DNA of 64,000 nt from Paraburkholderia sp. ZP32-5 (GTDB lineage: Bacteria > Pseudomonadota > Gammaproteobacteria > Burkholderiales > Burkholderiaceae). Within the stretch, counting starts at the first letter, position 1; each line of letters opens with the position of its first letter. Positions 16,775 to 26,081 of the stretch are shown piece after piece. The notes below the pieces were generated by a model. That model had not been told where the DNA came from. It ran no database searches and saw only the letters and a program-made list of their open reading frames with translations. The stretch lies in NCBI RefSeq assembly GCF_021390495.1, contig NZ_JAJEJP010000002.1:2356001-2420000 (forward strand). Direction: 5' to 3'. Both the position numbers and the translations under genes were made by a program.

Positions 16775-18220
16775 TTACCGTTTGCCGCTACCGCTACCAC
16801 CAGTAGGCTTGCCCCCAGGCTTACGTGAACCCGCAGCCGCCTTGCTGGCGGGTTTGCTGCGCGGCTTCTTCACGCTGAATGGGCTACCGCTAGTAAAACG
16901 TGCGCTTTCACCCGCAGCCACATCGCGCGGCACCTCGGGCTTGCGTTTGCTTTCGCCACCTTGCGCCCCCGGCTTCTTGCCGGGCACCTGCACAGCACCC
17001 TGCGCAGCTTGCGGCACCTTGGGCTTCTTCGGTTTTTTGGGTTTCTTGATGATCTGGCCCGTCGCGCTGGTTTGCGGCACGCGGTGCTCGGCTTCAAAAC
17101 CCGGCTCTTCTTTACGCGGCAGCGTCTGCCGGATCAACGCCTCGATTGCGGCCAGTTGCGGCGCTTCATCGGCGCAGACGAGCGACACCGCCACACCGCT
17201 TGCGCCCGCGCGGCCGGTGCGGCCAATACGGTGCACATAGTCTTGCGCGACGATCGGCAGATCAACATTGATCACGAGCGGCAAGTCGTCGATATCCAGC
17301 CCGCGCGCAGCCACATCGGTGGCCACCAGCATATTGACTTCGCCGGTCTTGAAGCGCTCCAGCGCGCGCAGGCGCGCGGGTTGCGGTTTATCGCCGTGGA
17401 TGGTGTCGACCGCGTAGCCCGCTTCATCCAGCACGGCTGCCAGGTAGTCCACGCCATTGCGGGTTTTGACGAACACCAGCGCGTGTTCCCAGTTGTTTTC
17501 GGCCACCAGGTGCATGAACAGATCAGGCTTGTTCTTTTTATCCACCGGCACGACCCACTGCTTGATCCTGGCCGCGGTGGCATTGGGCGGGCTGACGCTG
17601 ATATCGACCGGGTCGCGCAGAATGCCCGCCGCCATCGCGCGGATATCGTCGGTAAACGTGGCGGAAAACAACAGCGTCTGGCGCTGCGTGGGCAACGCCG
17701 CAAACACGGCGTTGAGTTCGCGCGCAAAGCCCAGATCCAGCATGCGATCAGCTTCATCCAGCACCAGCGTTTGCACCTGATCGAACTGCACCGCGTTCTG
17801 GCGATTGAGATCCAGCAGACGGCCCGGCGTGGCAACGAGCACGTCCACGCCTTTGCGCAACTTCATCATCTGCGGGTTGATACTGACACCGCCGTAGGCG
17901 GCCAGAAATCGCAAATCGAGGCCTTTGCCATAAGCGATAAAGCTTTGCAGCACCTGCTCAGCCAGTTCACGCGTGGGCACCAGCACCAGCACGCGCGCGC
18001 GGTTGCTGGACACCGACGGGCCGTGCTGCACCAGCCGTTGCAATAGCGGCAGCGCAAAACCCGCCGTTTTGCCGGTGCCCGTCTGCGCCGCGGCCATGAC
18101 GTCCTTGCCACTGAGCACCACGGGAATCGCCTTGGCCTGCACCGGCGTCGGGGTCTGGTAATTGAGGTCCTGCACATTACGCAGCAACGCATCGATCAGG
18201 CCAAGCGAGGCAAAAGACAT
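16775..18220 (-). CDS. rhlE: DEAD-box RNA helicase, RhlE type
   Basis: 481 residues starting at MSFASLGL (18220), 26 codons inside the longest frame because that is where family homology begins. All core motifs are present: Q motif (YQTPTPVQ), Walker A AQTGTGKT at 45-52, PTRELAEQ, TPGRLL, DEAD, SAT, and HRIGRTGRAG. The tail (about 385-481) is Lys/Pro/Ser-rich and low in complexity, as in RhlE proteins. ATP-dependent RNA unwinding in ribosome assembly or mRNA turnover. Subfamily call rests on tail and N-terminus; a related paralogue is possible. Confidence 0.85.
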   Translation of the reverse strand: MSFASLGLIDALLRNVQDLNYQTPTPVQAKAIPVVLSGKDVMAAAQTGTGKTAGFALPLLQRLVQHGPSVSSNRARVLVLVPTRELAEQVLQSFIAYGKGLDLRFLAAYGGVSINPQMMKLRKGVDVLVATPGRLLDLNRQNAVQFDQVQTLVLDEADRMLDLGFARELNAVFAALPTQRQTLLFSATFTDDIRAMAAGILRDPVDISVSPPNATAARIKQWVVPVDKKNKPDLFMHLVAENNWEHALVFVKTRNGVDYLAAVLDEAGYAVDTIHGDKPQPARLRALERFKTGEVNMLVATDVAARGLDIDDLPLVINVDLPIVAQDYVHRIGRTGRAGASGVAVSLVCADEAPQLAAIEALIRQTLPRKEEPGFEAEHRVPQTSATGQIIKKPKKPKKPKVPQAAQGAVQVPGKKPGAQGGESKRKPEVPRDVAAGESARFTSGSPFSVKKPRSKPASKAAAGSRKPGGKPTGGSGSGKR

Positions 18221-18322
18221 GGACGTATTCCGGGCTAAAACCGCAATTCTAGCGGTTGCCGCGCGGATTGCATCGCGCACCGATCGATTGTCATGCACGC
18301 GCGGTCAGCGCGGACGGCCCCC

Positions 18323-19669
18323 CTACCGAACCGCCACTTCGCAACCCGAAGCCGACTCAATCGCCGGATGCCCAACTGGCTGCAAATCGTCGAGCCCGTC
18401 GATATTCTCCCGATTCAGCACTGCACGGGCTCTGTTCAGATCGAGTTGCCCTTCCCAGCGCGCCACCACCACAGTCGCGACACCATTGCCGATCAGGTTC
18501 GTCACTGCGCGAGCTTCGTTGAGGAAGCGGTCGACGCCGAGCAGCAGTACCAGACCTTCAACCGGAATCTTGTGCATCGATGCGAGTGTGGCAGCCAATG
18601 CAACGAACCCCGCTCCGGCGACCCCAGCCGAGCCTTTCGATGTCAGCAGAAGCACGCCGAGTACAAGCAACTGGTCCCAGATGGACAGATCGATGTTCAT
18701 CGCCTGAGCAATGAACAAGGCCGCCATCGTCAGATAGATTGCCGTTCCGTCCGCATTGAACGTGTAGCCGGTGGGCAATACCATCCCGACCACGGGACGC
18801 GAGCAGCCCATCTTCTCCATCTTGATCAGCATCTGCGGCAATACCGCTTCCGTCGACGCCGTGCCGAGCGTGATCAGGATTTCGTCCCTGATGTAGCGGA
18901 GATATTTCCACAGCGACAGCCCGCACATCTTCAGCACGAGACCGAGTACCACAACGATGAAAACAATCGAGGTCAGATACAGGCAAAGCATCAGCTCGCC
19001 GAACGACGCGAGTGTGCCGATTCCGTACTTGCCGATTGTGAAGGCCACGCCGCCGAATGCGCCAATCGGTGCAACGTACATCACGATCCGCACGACGCCG
19101 AACATGCCTTGCAGAAACATGTCGAGCATATCGACGAAAGGCGCGGTTCGCGGACCCAGTTTCGCAAGCGATATCGCCAGCAGAACCGAGAAGAAAATGA
19201 TCGGCAGCATTTCACCGTTGGCGAATGCCCCGACAATGCTATTGGGAACGATGCTCATGAAAAATTCGAGCATCCCATGTTGCTTTGCCGCGTGCGTATA
19301 AGTGGCGATCGCCGAGCCATCGATATGCGACGGATCGATATTCATCCCGCTGCCGGGCTTGATCACATTCACGACGACCATGCCGATCACAAGTGCGATC
19401 GTCGATGCAACTTCAAAGTACAGAACCGCCTTGACGCCGACTCGACCCGCTTCGTGAAGGTCATTCATGCGCGCGATGCCGACGACGACCGATGCAAAAA
19501 TGATCGGTGCCAGCAACATCCGGATCAACTTGATGAACAGATCTCCGAGCGGCTTCATTTGTGAGCCGATATCCGGATAGAAATGCCCCACCAGGATGCC
19601 GGCGACAATGCCGATCAGAACCTGTACGTAGAGCCTGGAAAGGGTTTTCCTGAGTTTCGAAACCAGCAT
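18323..19669 (-). CDS. dctA: C4-dicarboxylate transporter DctA
   Basis: 448 residues, full length for the dicarboxylate/amino acid:cation symporter family. Characteristic parts include LYVQVLIGIVAGILVGHFYP near the N-terminus, the Ser-rich reentrant loop TLGTASTEAVLPQ, the NADGTAIY motif and LLLTSKGSAGVAGAGF. It imports succinate, fumarate, malate and sometimes tartrate with H+ or Na+. AGGAGA precedes the ATG. It lies 163 bases downstream of tarD on the same strand, so it probably supplies D-tartrate to that enzyme. Confidence 0.9.
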   Translation of the reverse strand: MLVSKLRKTLSRLYVQVLIGIVAGILVGHFYPDIGSQMKPLGDLFIKLIRMLLAPIIFASVVVGIARMNDLHEAGRVGVKAVLYFEVASTIALVIGMVVVNVIKPGSGMNIDPSHIDGSAIATYTHAAKQHGMLEFFMSIVPNSIVGAFANGEMLPIIFFSVLLAISLAKLGPRTAPFVDMLDMFLQGMFGVVRIVMYVAPIGAFGGVAFTIGKYGIGTLASFGELMLCLYLTSIVFIVVVLGLVLKMCGLSLWKYLRYIRDEILITLGTASTEAVLPQMLIKMEKMGCSRPVVGMVLPTGYTFNADGTAIYLTMAALFIAQAMNIDLSIWDQLLVLGVLLLTSKGSAGVAGAGFVALAATLASMHKIPVEGLVLLLGVDRFLNEARAVTNLIGNGVATVVVARWEGQLDLNRARAVLNRENIDGLDDLQPVGHPAIESASGCEVAVR

Positions 19670-19790
19670 GCCTGTCTCCTGGGACTGGTGTCTTTGGTGG
19701 AAAAGCGGCGAGCGACATCACTGCGAAGCGCAGTCTGCTGTGATGAGCGCGGCGGTCTTTCGCGTGCGACGAATTGTTTTTATTTTTCGC

Positions 19791-19815
19791 CGCACCGGCG
19801 CGAAGCACCGGTGCG
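19791..19815. repeat. Hairpin between tarD and dctA
   Basis: Perfect 8-bp inverted repeat CGCACCGG (19791-19798)/CCGGTGCG (19808-19815) between the two genes of the tartrate operon. Without a T-run on the minus strand it may attenuate or stabilise segments of the transcript rather than end it. Confidence 0.4.
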
Positions 19816-19832
19816 TTTGCAACTGCCCAGCG

Positions 19833-20999
19833 CTATGCGGAGAGCTTTTTCATTTCGACGATCAGATCGGACTTGCCTTCGAAGCCGATGCCGGGAAGAT
19901 CGGGCATCGTGATATAGCCGTTATCCACCTTGACGCCATCGGGGAATCCACCGTACGGCTGGAACAGATCCGGATAGCTTTCGTTACCGCCCAGTCCAAG
20001 GCCGGCAGCGATATTCAGCGACATCTGATGGCCGCCATGCGGGATGCAGCGGCTCGGCGACCAGCCATGCTCGCGCAACATGTCGAGCGTGCGCAGGTAT
20101 TCGACGAGGCCATAGCTCAGTGCGCAGTCGAACTGCAGCCAGTCGCGATCGGCACGCATGCCGCCGTAGCGAATCAGGTTGCGCGCGTCCTGCATCGAGA
20201 ACAGATCTTCGCCGGTCGCCATCGGATTGGCGTAGTAGTTGCGCAGCGTGGCTTGCAACTCGAAGTCGAGCGGATCGCCCGGTTCCTCGTACCAGAACAG
20301 ATCGTATTGCGACAGCGCCTTCGCGTACTGGATCGCGGTATCGAGATCGAAGCGGCCGTTCGCATCGACAGCGAGCTTCTGACCATCCTGCAGCACGCTC
20401 AGGATCGAGTCGATACGGCGCAGATCTTCATCGAGGGATGCACCGCCGATCTTCTTCTTCACCACCGTGTAGCCCCGGTCGATATAGCTGCGCATTTCGT
20501 CTTTCAGCTTCTCGTGATCCTGGCCGGGGTAGTAATAGCCACCCGCCGCGTACACGAAAATCTTGCGATCCGGCTGACCATTGCCGTAGCGATCGGCGAG
20601 CAACTGAAACAGCGGTTTGCCTTCGATCTTCGCGACGGCATCCCAGATCGCCATATCGATCGTGCCGATCGCGACCGAGCGCTCACCGTGACCGCCGGGC
20701 TTTTCGTTGGTGAACATCGTGGCCCAGATCTTGTGCGGGTCGAGATTGTCGCCCGTATCGTTGACCAGCGATGCCGGATCGGCTTCGAGAATGCGAGGGA
20801 TAAAGCGCTCGCGCATCATGTTGCCCTGACCGTAGCGGCCATTCGAGTTGAAGCCGTAGCCGACCACGGGCTTGCCGTCGCGGATCACGTCCGTGATCAC
20901 GGCGACCAGACTCAGCGTCATCTTGCTGAAGTCGATATAGGCGTTGCGGATCGGGGAACTGATAGGAACGGTTTTTTCGCGGATTTCAACGATTCTCAC
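19833..20999 (-). CDS. tarD: D(-)-tartrate dehydratase (enolase superfamily)
   Basis: 388 residues, GTG start with GGAG nearby. The sequence closely follows the characterised Bradyrhizobium tartrate dehydratase: SSPIRNAYIDF, GYGFNSNGRYGQG, NEKPGGHGERSVA, KKKIGGA (catalytic Lys183), metal ligands D212, E238 and E264, and H321 in CIPHGGHQMS, matching the known enzyme with a one-residue offset. Converts D-tartrate to oxaloacetate. Adjacent dctA and a divergent LysR gene make a complete uptake-degradation-control module. Confidence 0.88.
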   Translation of the reverse strand: MRIVEIREKTVPISSPIRNAYIDFSKMTLSLVAVITDVIRDGKPVVGYGFNSNGRYGQGNMMRERFIPRILEADPASLVNDTGDNLDPHKIWATMFTNEKPGGHGERSVAIGTIDMAIWDAVAKIEGKPLFQLLADRYGNGQPDRKIFVYAAGGYYYPGQDHEKLKDEMRSYIDRGYTVVKKKIGGASLDEDLRRIDSILSVLQDGQKLAVDANGRFDLDTAIQYAKALSQYDLFWYEEPGDPLDFELQATLRNYYANPMATGEDLFSMQDARNLIRYGGMRADRDWLQFDCALSYGLVEYLRTLDMLREHGWSPSRCIPHGGHQMSLNIAAGLGLGGNESYPDLFQPYGGFPDGVKVDNGYITMPDLPGIGFEGKSDLIVEMKKLSA

Positions 21000-21118
21000 G
21001 GCACTGTCTCCAGAGGTTTAGACGAGTATTGCGTCACGTCAGCTGCAATATGGGAGGTAGCTTAGCGGTGAAAAACGCTGCTAGACTGCACTTTCATTCA
21101 TTTCATTTTTCACATCTG

Positions 21119-22081
21119 GTGAATACTGAAACCCAAACCGCCACCGATTTCGAGTTTTTCATTTTGCTTGCAAAGCTCCGGAGCCTGTCCGGCGCGGCGC
21201 GAGCGCTCGACCTTTCGCCGCCTGCCGCGACGAAGCGGCTCGGTGTGATCGAGCAACGCCTGGGTGTGCGTCTGGTGAATCGCACCACGCGAAGCGTGAG
21301 TCTCACGCCCGAAGGCGAAACGTATCTGCGCTACGCGTCGCAGATCGTCGGTCAGGTCCGCGAAATGGAAGAAGCGATTTCCGGAGCGAAGCGCGACCCG
21401 CACGGACTTCTGCGCATCAACGCGACCCTCGGATTCGGGCGGACGACGATCGCGCCGATCGTGTCGGAGTTTGCGAAGCGCTTTCCCGCTGTCGAGATTC
21501 AGTTCGAGGTGACGGACCGGCCCGTCGATCTGACCGAAGGCGCGTTCGATATCGCAATCCGATTCGGCGAATTGCCCGATAGCCGCCTCAGTGCCCGGCG
21601 GATCATGAGCAATCGCCGCTTTCTTTGCGCGTCGCCGAAGTACCTGGAAAAGTTTGGAACGCCGGAACGGGTCGAGGATCTCGCGCAGCATCGGTGCATC
21701 ATTCATCGACAAAACGATGATGCGTACGGCGTCTGGCGTTATATCGTGAACGACCATACCGAGGCCATCAAGGTGAAAGGTGCGCTTTCAAGCAACGACG
21801 GTGACATCGCGCTTCGCTGGGCATTGGACGGACATGGCATCCTGATCCGCTCGGAATGGGATCTGGCAAAGTATGTGCAGAGTGGGCGGCTTAGTCTGGT
21901 ATTGCCGAATACCGTGCTGCCTTCCGCCGATCTTTTCGTTTATTACCCGCGGCAGAAGAATCAGACCGCTCGTGCGAGAGCGTTCATCGACTTTCTGGTT
22001 GGCCGGTTTCAGGCGCCGTTCACGCCGGTTGATACGGGTGTCGAACCGCGTGAAAGGCAGAAGCGAAGCGCTCGCAAATGA
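21119..22081 (+). CDS. LysR-family regulator, divergent from tarD
   Basis: About 320 residues with a LysR winged HTH (DFEFFILLAKLRSLSGAARALDLSPPAATKRLGVIEQRLGVRLVNRTTRSVSLT) and a periplasmic-binding-like effector domain of the CrgA/DsdC-like branch. GTG at 21119 gives the normal distance to the HTH; a GTG at 21068 with GGAGG about ten bases upstream is an alternative that adds 17 residues. Divergent from tarD-dctA, so it is the likely tartrate-responsive activator of that operon. Confidence 0.8.
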   Translation: MNTETQTATDFEFFILLAKLRSLSGAARALDLSPPAATKRLGVIEQRLGVRLVNRTTRSVSLTPEGETYLRYASQIVGQVREMEEAISGAKRDPHGLLRINATLGFGRTTIAPIVSEFAKRFPAVEIQFEVTDRPVDLTEGAFDIAIRFGELPDSRLSARRIMSNRRFLCASPKYLEKFGTPERVEDLAQHRCIIHRQNDDAYGVWRYIVNDHTEAIKVKGALSSNDGDIALRWALDGHGILIRSEWDLAKYVQSGRLSLVLPNTVLPSADLFVYYPRQKNQTARARAFIDFLVGRFQAPFTPVDTGVEPRERQKRSARK

Positions 22082-22132
22082 GTTCGCGTGGCGACGTATC
22101 GATCAACGACTACCAGTTGAATAGAGCGTGTT

Positions 22133-22540
22133 ATGACTACTCCATTTTCCGGCGGATGTGCATGCGGATCCATCCGCTATGTATGCGCGCGCGCGCCCGT
22201 TGCGACGCTGAACTGCCACTGCCTGGACTGCCAGCGCTCGAGTGGTGCTCCTTTTGCTTCCGGCTTCATCGTGCAGGTGTCGGATGTGACGATCACCGGC
22301 ACGCCGAAGACGTACTCGGTTCGTGCCAGTAGTGGCAGGCTCGCTACTCGCAGCTTTTGTTCCGATTGCGGCTCTCCTTTGTTCACGCATGGCGAGGCGG
22401 CTCCGGAAGTTATGTCTATTCGTTTCACTACGCTGGATGATCAGTCGGAATTTCAGCCGATGCTGGATATCTGGACGTCTAGCGCGCAACCGTGGGTTTG
22501 TCTTGATCAGGCGATGCCTCGTTATTCTGAGTCGCCGTAG
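22133..22540 (+). CDS. GFA/CENP-V domain zinc protein
   Basis: 135 residues matching the glutathione-dependent formaldehyde-activating (GFA) fold: GGCACGSIRY (residues 7-16), CHCLDCQRSSGAPFASGF (about 28-45) and SFCSDCGSPLF (about 75-85), together supplying the Cys ligands for two zinc ions. Family members include Gfa and many small proteins of unknown role; the name does not prove glutathione-formaldehyde activity. It follows the LysR gene by 51 bases and could be cotranscribed. Confidence 0.8.
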   Translation: MTTPFSGGCACGSIRYVCARAPVATLNCHCLDCQRSSGAPFASGFIVQVSDVTITGTPKTYSVRASSGRLATRSFCSDCGSPLFTHGEAAPEVMSIRFTTLDDQSEFQPMLDIWTSSAQPWVCLDQAMPRYSESP

Positions 22541-22577
22541 TCTGGTTGTTGCAGAAACGGATTTCCGCGATCGACCC

Positions 22578-22718
22578 TTAGCCGTGGTCTAACTCATACA
22601 ACCGCAGCGGCCGCTTGCTGGATGCGATGGTCATCGACGCAATCGGACGTCGAGGGACGTACTCATAGCTCGCAAGCTGCTTAATCAGATCGTCCGTTTG
22701 ATGTCTGGTATCACGCAC
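22578..22718 (-). CDS. Possible 46-residue basic small protein
   Basis: A short frame with a GTG start preceded by AGAGGG six bases upstream, ending in TAA. The translation begins VRDTRHQTDDLIKQLASYEY and continues with PRRPIASMTIASSKRPLRLYEL. It is soluble, basic and has normal codon bias, unlike the surrounding shadows. No family recognised. The call rests only on the ribosome-binding site and composition. Confidence 0.35.
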   Translation of the reverse strand: MRDTRHQTDDLIKQLASYEYVPRRPIASMTIASSKRPLRLYELDHG

Positions 22719-23017
22719 TCATTGCCCTCTTTACAGCAGTGCCGGTCTGTATCGACTCGTTCCGTTGATCAAGATCAACCCGCCATATTGGATAGGCGCG
22801 ACGATCCAACCAAAGGACAGGCCGCTCGCAAGATTCAACGACCGTGATGAGGGCCCGACGCGAGGGTGCGCAGCCCCCTGTTTCCAACAGATGATTGAGC
22901 ACACACCGTGGTGATCACGCTGGGGCCTGTTCACGCCGAGGCTTGGCACCCCTGAGCAGGTCCGCAATCGTTATTGCCAATGAAACTCAATCGGTCGACG
23001 TCGTGTAGGAGGCAAAC
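22719..23017. other. Intergenic region, nothing recognised
   Basis: 299 bases before the small secreted protein gene. No gene, hairpin with T-run or RNA was identified; the promoter of the downstream gene must be here. Confidence 0.4.
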
Positions 23018-23302
23018 ATGAAGAAGCTGGTGATACTGATCGGGCTCGTGCTCTCCACAAGTGCATTTGCGGAGTGCGCGACAAATTCGCGCGGTGAGAC
23101 TGTGTGTGGCAACGGGCAGACGGCTGGCGGTTACAACCGGAATTCCGGAACGGCATGGTCGGCCCAGAAAAATCAGAACGGGGTTACGACGACGCAGACA
23201 AACCGGGGTGGGCAGGCAAAAACCATGAACGGCAAAGGCGTAGCCAAGGGACCCGGCGGCACGACCTGCTACCGCACCGCGAATAGTCACGGCTGCAATT
23301 GA
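23018..23302 (+). CDS. Small secreted Gly/Asn-rich protein
   Basis: 94 residues with a clear signal peptide (cleavage after AFA, about residue 18). The mature part contains four Cys (ECATNSRGETVCGNG and TTCYRTANSHGCN) likely to form two disulfides, joined by a Gly/Thr/Asn-rich linker. AGGAGG precedes the ATG. Similar short periplasmic proteins are widespread in Burkholderiales without known function. Confidence 0.7.
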   Translation: MKKLVILIGLVLSTSAFAECATNSRGETVCGNGQTAGGYNRNSGTAWSAQKNQNGVTTTQTNRGGQAKTMNGKGVAKGPGGTTCYRTANSHGCN

Positions 23303-23549
23303 ATGCGCCTTCATCGCCCCGCGCTTCCGGCAACCGCCATTCTGTTCGCGCGACTGGCTAGTATTTGCCGGTTAGCTCGACCGTAACGAAGGCCGTTAGC
23401 GGTGGGCGGTGTCAAGCCACTCTGCGAAGATCTCACGCCAACTTCCGTTGAGACCGCTTGTCATCGGCTATCGACATTCCGATACGCCCGGCGTTGTACC
23501 AGGCACGCCTCCTTGTTCGTTTCCTGGGTCAAACGCTTAGGAGAGGGAT

Positions 23550-24077
23550 ATGAGTAAGCTGGCTGCCATGTGCAAGCATGAGTTCATGGAGATGCTGCCA
23601 CCGACCATCTTCTTTTTTGTGATTCTTCACATCGTCGCGTTGGTCCGCACGTTGATGTCGGAGGGTACCTTGCCGTCGTGGCATACCTCGGGCACGGTCA
23701 CCATCGTCGCGCTGATCCTCGGCAAGTCGGTATTGGTCGCGAACATGTTGCCTTTCATCAATTGTTTCCCCGAAAAGCCGCTGATCTGGAATGCGGGCTG
23801 GAAGACCTTGATCTACACGCTCGTGGCGCTGGTCGTGCATTTTCTTGAACACTTGTACGATTACTGGAAGCTTTCGCCAAGTCTCGTGGTTGCCTATCAC
23901 AAGCAGCTCACCGAACTTAATTGGGCCCATTTTTGGGCAATTCAGATTCTTCTCGTGACCCTGATTCTCAACTACTGCGTGCTGGCGGAACTGTCCCGTA
24001 TCATCGGGCGCCAAAAATTCAAAGCGATTTTCTTTGGCCCGATGCCGACCAATCCAGCGGGACAGGCCACCATGTAA
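23550..24077 (+). CDS. Four-span inner-membrane protein of unknown function
   Basis: 175 residues. Hydrophobic segments at about 17-36, 48-66, 82-101 and 124-148. The N-terminal CKHEFMEMLPPTIFFFVILHIVALVRTLM and the middle MLPFINCFPEKPLIWNAGWKTLIYT recall a conserved family of uncharacterised bacterial membrane proteins. GGAGAGG lies just before the ATG. Convergent with a LysR gene (10-base gap). Confidence 0.7.
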   Translation: MSKLAAMCKHEFMEMLPPTIFFFVILHIVALVRTLMSEGTLPSWHTSGTVTIVALILGKSVLVANMLPFINCFPEKPLIWNAGWKTLIYTLVALVVHFLEHLYDYWKLSPSLVVAYHKQLTELNWAHFWAIQILLVTLILNYCVLAELSRIIGRQKFKAIFFGPMPTNPAGQATM

Positions 24078-24087
24078 TGGCTGGACT

Positions 24088-24990
24088 TCACCCCCCTTCA
24101 GCCGAAATAGCTTCAACCTCCCCCACCAGATAATCGACCAACGCACGAGCCGCCGGACGTATAGCCCTGCCCGGCGGAAACACTGCATGTATCTCGACGG
24201 GTTCGAGCTGCCAGTCCCGCAGTATCTGCACGAGGCGCCCATCCGCGATCTCGCTGCGGCATCCCCACAAACCCACCGGCAAGATGCCGAGCCCGGCGAC
24301 CGCCGCGGCCGTCGCGCCTTCGTTCACGGTCGTCGTGACGCGGCCTTCCGCGCGAAACGCAGCCTCCAGTCCGTCCTTTCGCAGCACCCAGCCTAACGAC
24401 GCCACGCTCGATGGGCCCAGCACAAACGTATGCCGAGCCAGATCGGCTGGATCGACGGGGCTGCCGGCGCGAGCGAGATAGCTCGGCGCGGCAACCAGCA
24501 GTCGCGGCGAACGTCCGATCAGTCTCGATCTGGCGCTCGAATCCGGCAGAGCGCCGAAGCGGATCGCCACATCCGCGCCTTCCGCAATCAGGTCCTGCCG
24601 ATCGTCCGACATCAACAGGTCGACGTGCAACGCGGTATGCGACTCCATGAAGCGTCCGATGCGAGGAATGACCTCGCGAATACCGAAGCTCGTGGATAGC
24701 CCCACGCGCAGGTGTCCGCGCAGTTCGGAACTGCCGCGCGCGACATGGTCGGCTTCATCGAGCGCTTCGAGAATTGCCTCGACGCGCATCAGATAGTCGA
24801 CGCCCGCCTCGGTGAGTTTCACCGCGCGGGTGCTCCGGACAAAGAGCACCGTGCCCACGTCCGCCTCGAGTTCGGAAATCTGCCGCGATACGGATGGCTG
24901 GCTGATGCCCAATTCGCGGCCCGCCTTCGTAAAGCTCGACGTACGCGCGACGCGGATGAACAGCCGCAGCACCGAGAGTTTGTCATTCAT
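24088..24990 (-). CDS. LysR-family regulator (CrgA-like)
   Basis: 300 residues: winged HTH at 4-63 (LRLFIRVARTSSFTKAGRELGISQPSVSRQISELEADVGTVLF) and LysR effector domain with VGLSTSFGIREVIPRIGRF and IAEGADVAIRFGALPDSS typical of the CrgA/AaeR-like group that controls neighbouring oxidoreductases. Divergent from a peroxiredoxin-like gene, which is its probable target. Confidence 0.8.
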   Translation of the reverse strand: MNDKLSVLRLFIRVARTSSFTKAGRELGISQPSVSRQISELEADVGTVLFVRSTRAVKLTEAGVDYLMRVEAILEALDEADHVARGSSELRGHLRVGLSTSFGIREVIPRIGRFMESHTALHVDLLMSDDRQDLIAEGADVAIRFGALPDSSARSRLIGRSPRLLVAAPSYLARAGSPVDPADLARHTFVLGPSSVASLGWVLRKDGLEAAFRAEGRVTTTVNEGATAAAVAGLGILPVGLWGCRSEIADGRLVQILRDWQLEPVEIHAVFPPGRAIRPAARALVDYLVGEVEAISAEGG

Positions 24991-25095
24991 TTGACTGGCG
25001 AATAACTGAAAGTCATCTAGCCATTCTACCCGTCACGAGCCAAATGAATCACTATGACTTCACGCCAACACCGGCGAGCAAACACGGAGTCAGAG

Positions 25096-25755
25096 ATGAA
25101 ACTGCAACAGAAACTGGATGCCTTCAAGTCGCACTTCGAAAGCAAGGTTGCACCGCCCGAAGTGGTCGAACTCTTTCACAGGACCACGGCGGAGCTGATC
25201 GCAACGGGTCAGGTGGAGCGGTCGCTGAAGGTGGGCGACCTCGCACCGACGTTCACGCTCACCACGGCGGAAGGCGAAGTCGTATCGTCCACGGCAATGC
25301 TCGAGCACGGGCCTTTGGTTGTGACGTTTTATCGGGGCGTCTGGTGCCCGTACTGCAACATCGATCTGCAGGCCATCGAGGAAGTCGCGAGCGAGATCCG
25401 CGCGCTCGGCGCGCAACTCGTTTCGATCTCAATGCAGACCGCGGCGAACAGTCTGAAGTCGCAACGGCAGAACAAGCTCAGCTATCCGATCCTCGCTGAC
25501 GAAGGCGGCAAGACGGCTGACGCGTTTGGAATCCGCTTCCGCCTGCAGGATGAACTGATCGAGGGCTACAAGCAATTCAATGTCGACTTGCCCGTCATCA
25601 ACGGCGAACCGAGCTGGACGCTGCCGATGCCGGCCCGATATGTGATTGCGCAGGACGGCACCATTGCCTACGCCGAAGTAAGTCCGGACTACACGCAACG
25701 GCCCGACCCCAGCGAACTCGTGACCGCACTGCGGCAACTGAAAAGTCTTGTTTAA
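25096..25755 (+). CDS. Peroxiredoxin-like (AhpC/TSA family) protein
   Basis: 219 residues from the ATG at 25096, chosen because GGAG precedes it and homology starts there. A thioredoxin fold begins around residue 45 (VGDLAPTFTL) with the active site FYRGVWCPYCNIDLQAI, giving C84 and C87. The CxxC arrangement suits a peroxiredoxin-like or thiol peroxidase enzyme rather than a typical 2-Cys AhpC. The N-terminal 40 residues are helical. Divergent from a LysR gene, and followed by a strong terminator. Confidence 0.8.
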   Translation: MKLQQKLDAFKSHFESKVAPPEVVELFHRTTAELIATGQVERSLKVGDLAPTFTLTTAEGEVVSSTAMLEHGPLVVTFYRGVWCPYCNIDLQAIEEVASEIRALGAQLVSISMQTAANSLKSQRQNKLSYPILADEGGKTADAFGIRFRLQDELIEGYKQFNVDLPVINGEPSWTLPMPARYVIAQDGTIAYAEVSPDYTQRPDPSELVTALRQLKSLV

Positions 25756-25764
25756 CAAGCTGTT

Positions 25765-25797
25765 CGGATCTCGCCTACGCGCAGTAGGCGAGATCCG
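25765..25797. terminator. Strong hairpin after the peroxiredoxin gene
   Basis: Perfect 14-bp inverted repeat (25765-25778 with 25784-25797; arm CGGATCTCGCCTAC) and a 5-nt loop, 10 bases after the stop. No T-run follows, but the stem is very stable. Confidence 0.65.
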
Positions 25798-26081
25798 ATC
25801 GTGTGGCTCGGCGTTGGTGCCTTTGCAACCGCTCAAAGCAGATACGGAGCAGGCGGCTAACTGACCGTTATTGCTTTTATCTCCGCCCCTCAACAAAAAG
25901 CTTTCTCACGAATTACAGCGCTCGCAAATAACCGCCATTCATTCGTTGCCAAATACTCTCGGCTACCGTTTGTCGGATATACCCCGGCTACTTGCATTGT
26001 GATGGAAGCATCGGAAGTACCACACCACTACCCACTGCCATCGCACCAGGCACAGCGACGCCGGGCCATTGGAGGGCTTTC

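Noticed and set aside
16398..16806. Overlapping open frames on both strands between the membrane protein and the helicase
   Set aside because: Arg/Cys-rich with no domain or ribosome-binding site; a decayed gene cannot be excluded but was not identifiable.
23303..23549. Possible tRNA or small RNA in the spacer before the four-span membrane protein
   Set aside because: No cloverleaf, CCA end or conserved RNA motif could be found by eye.
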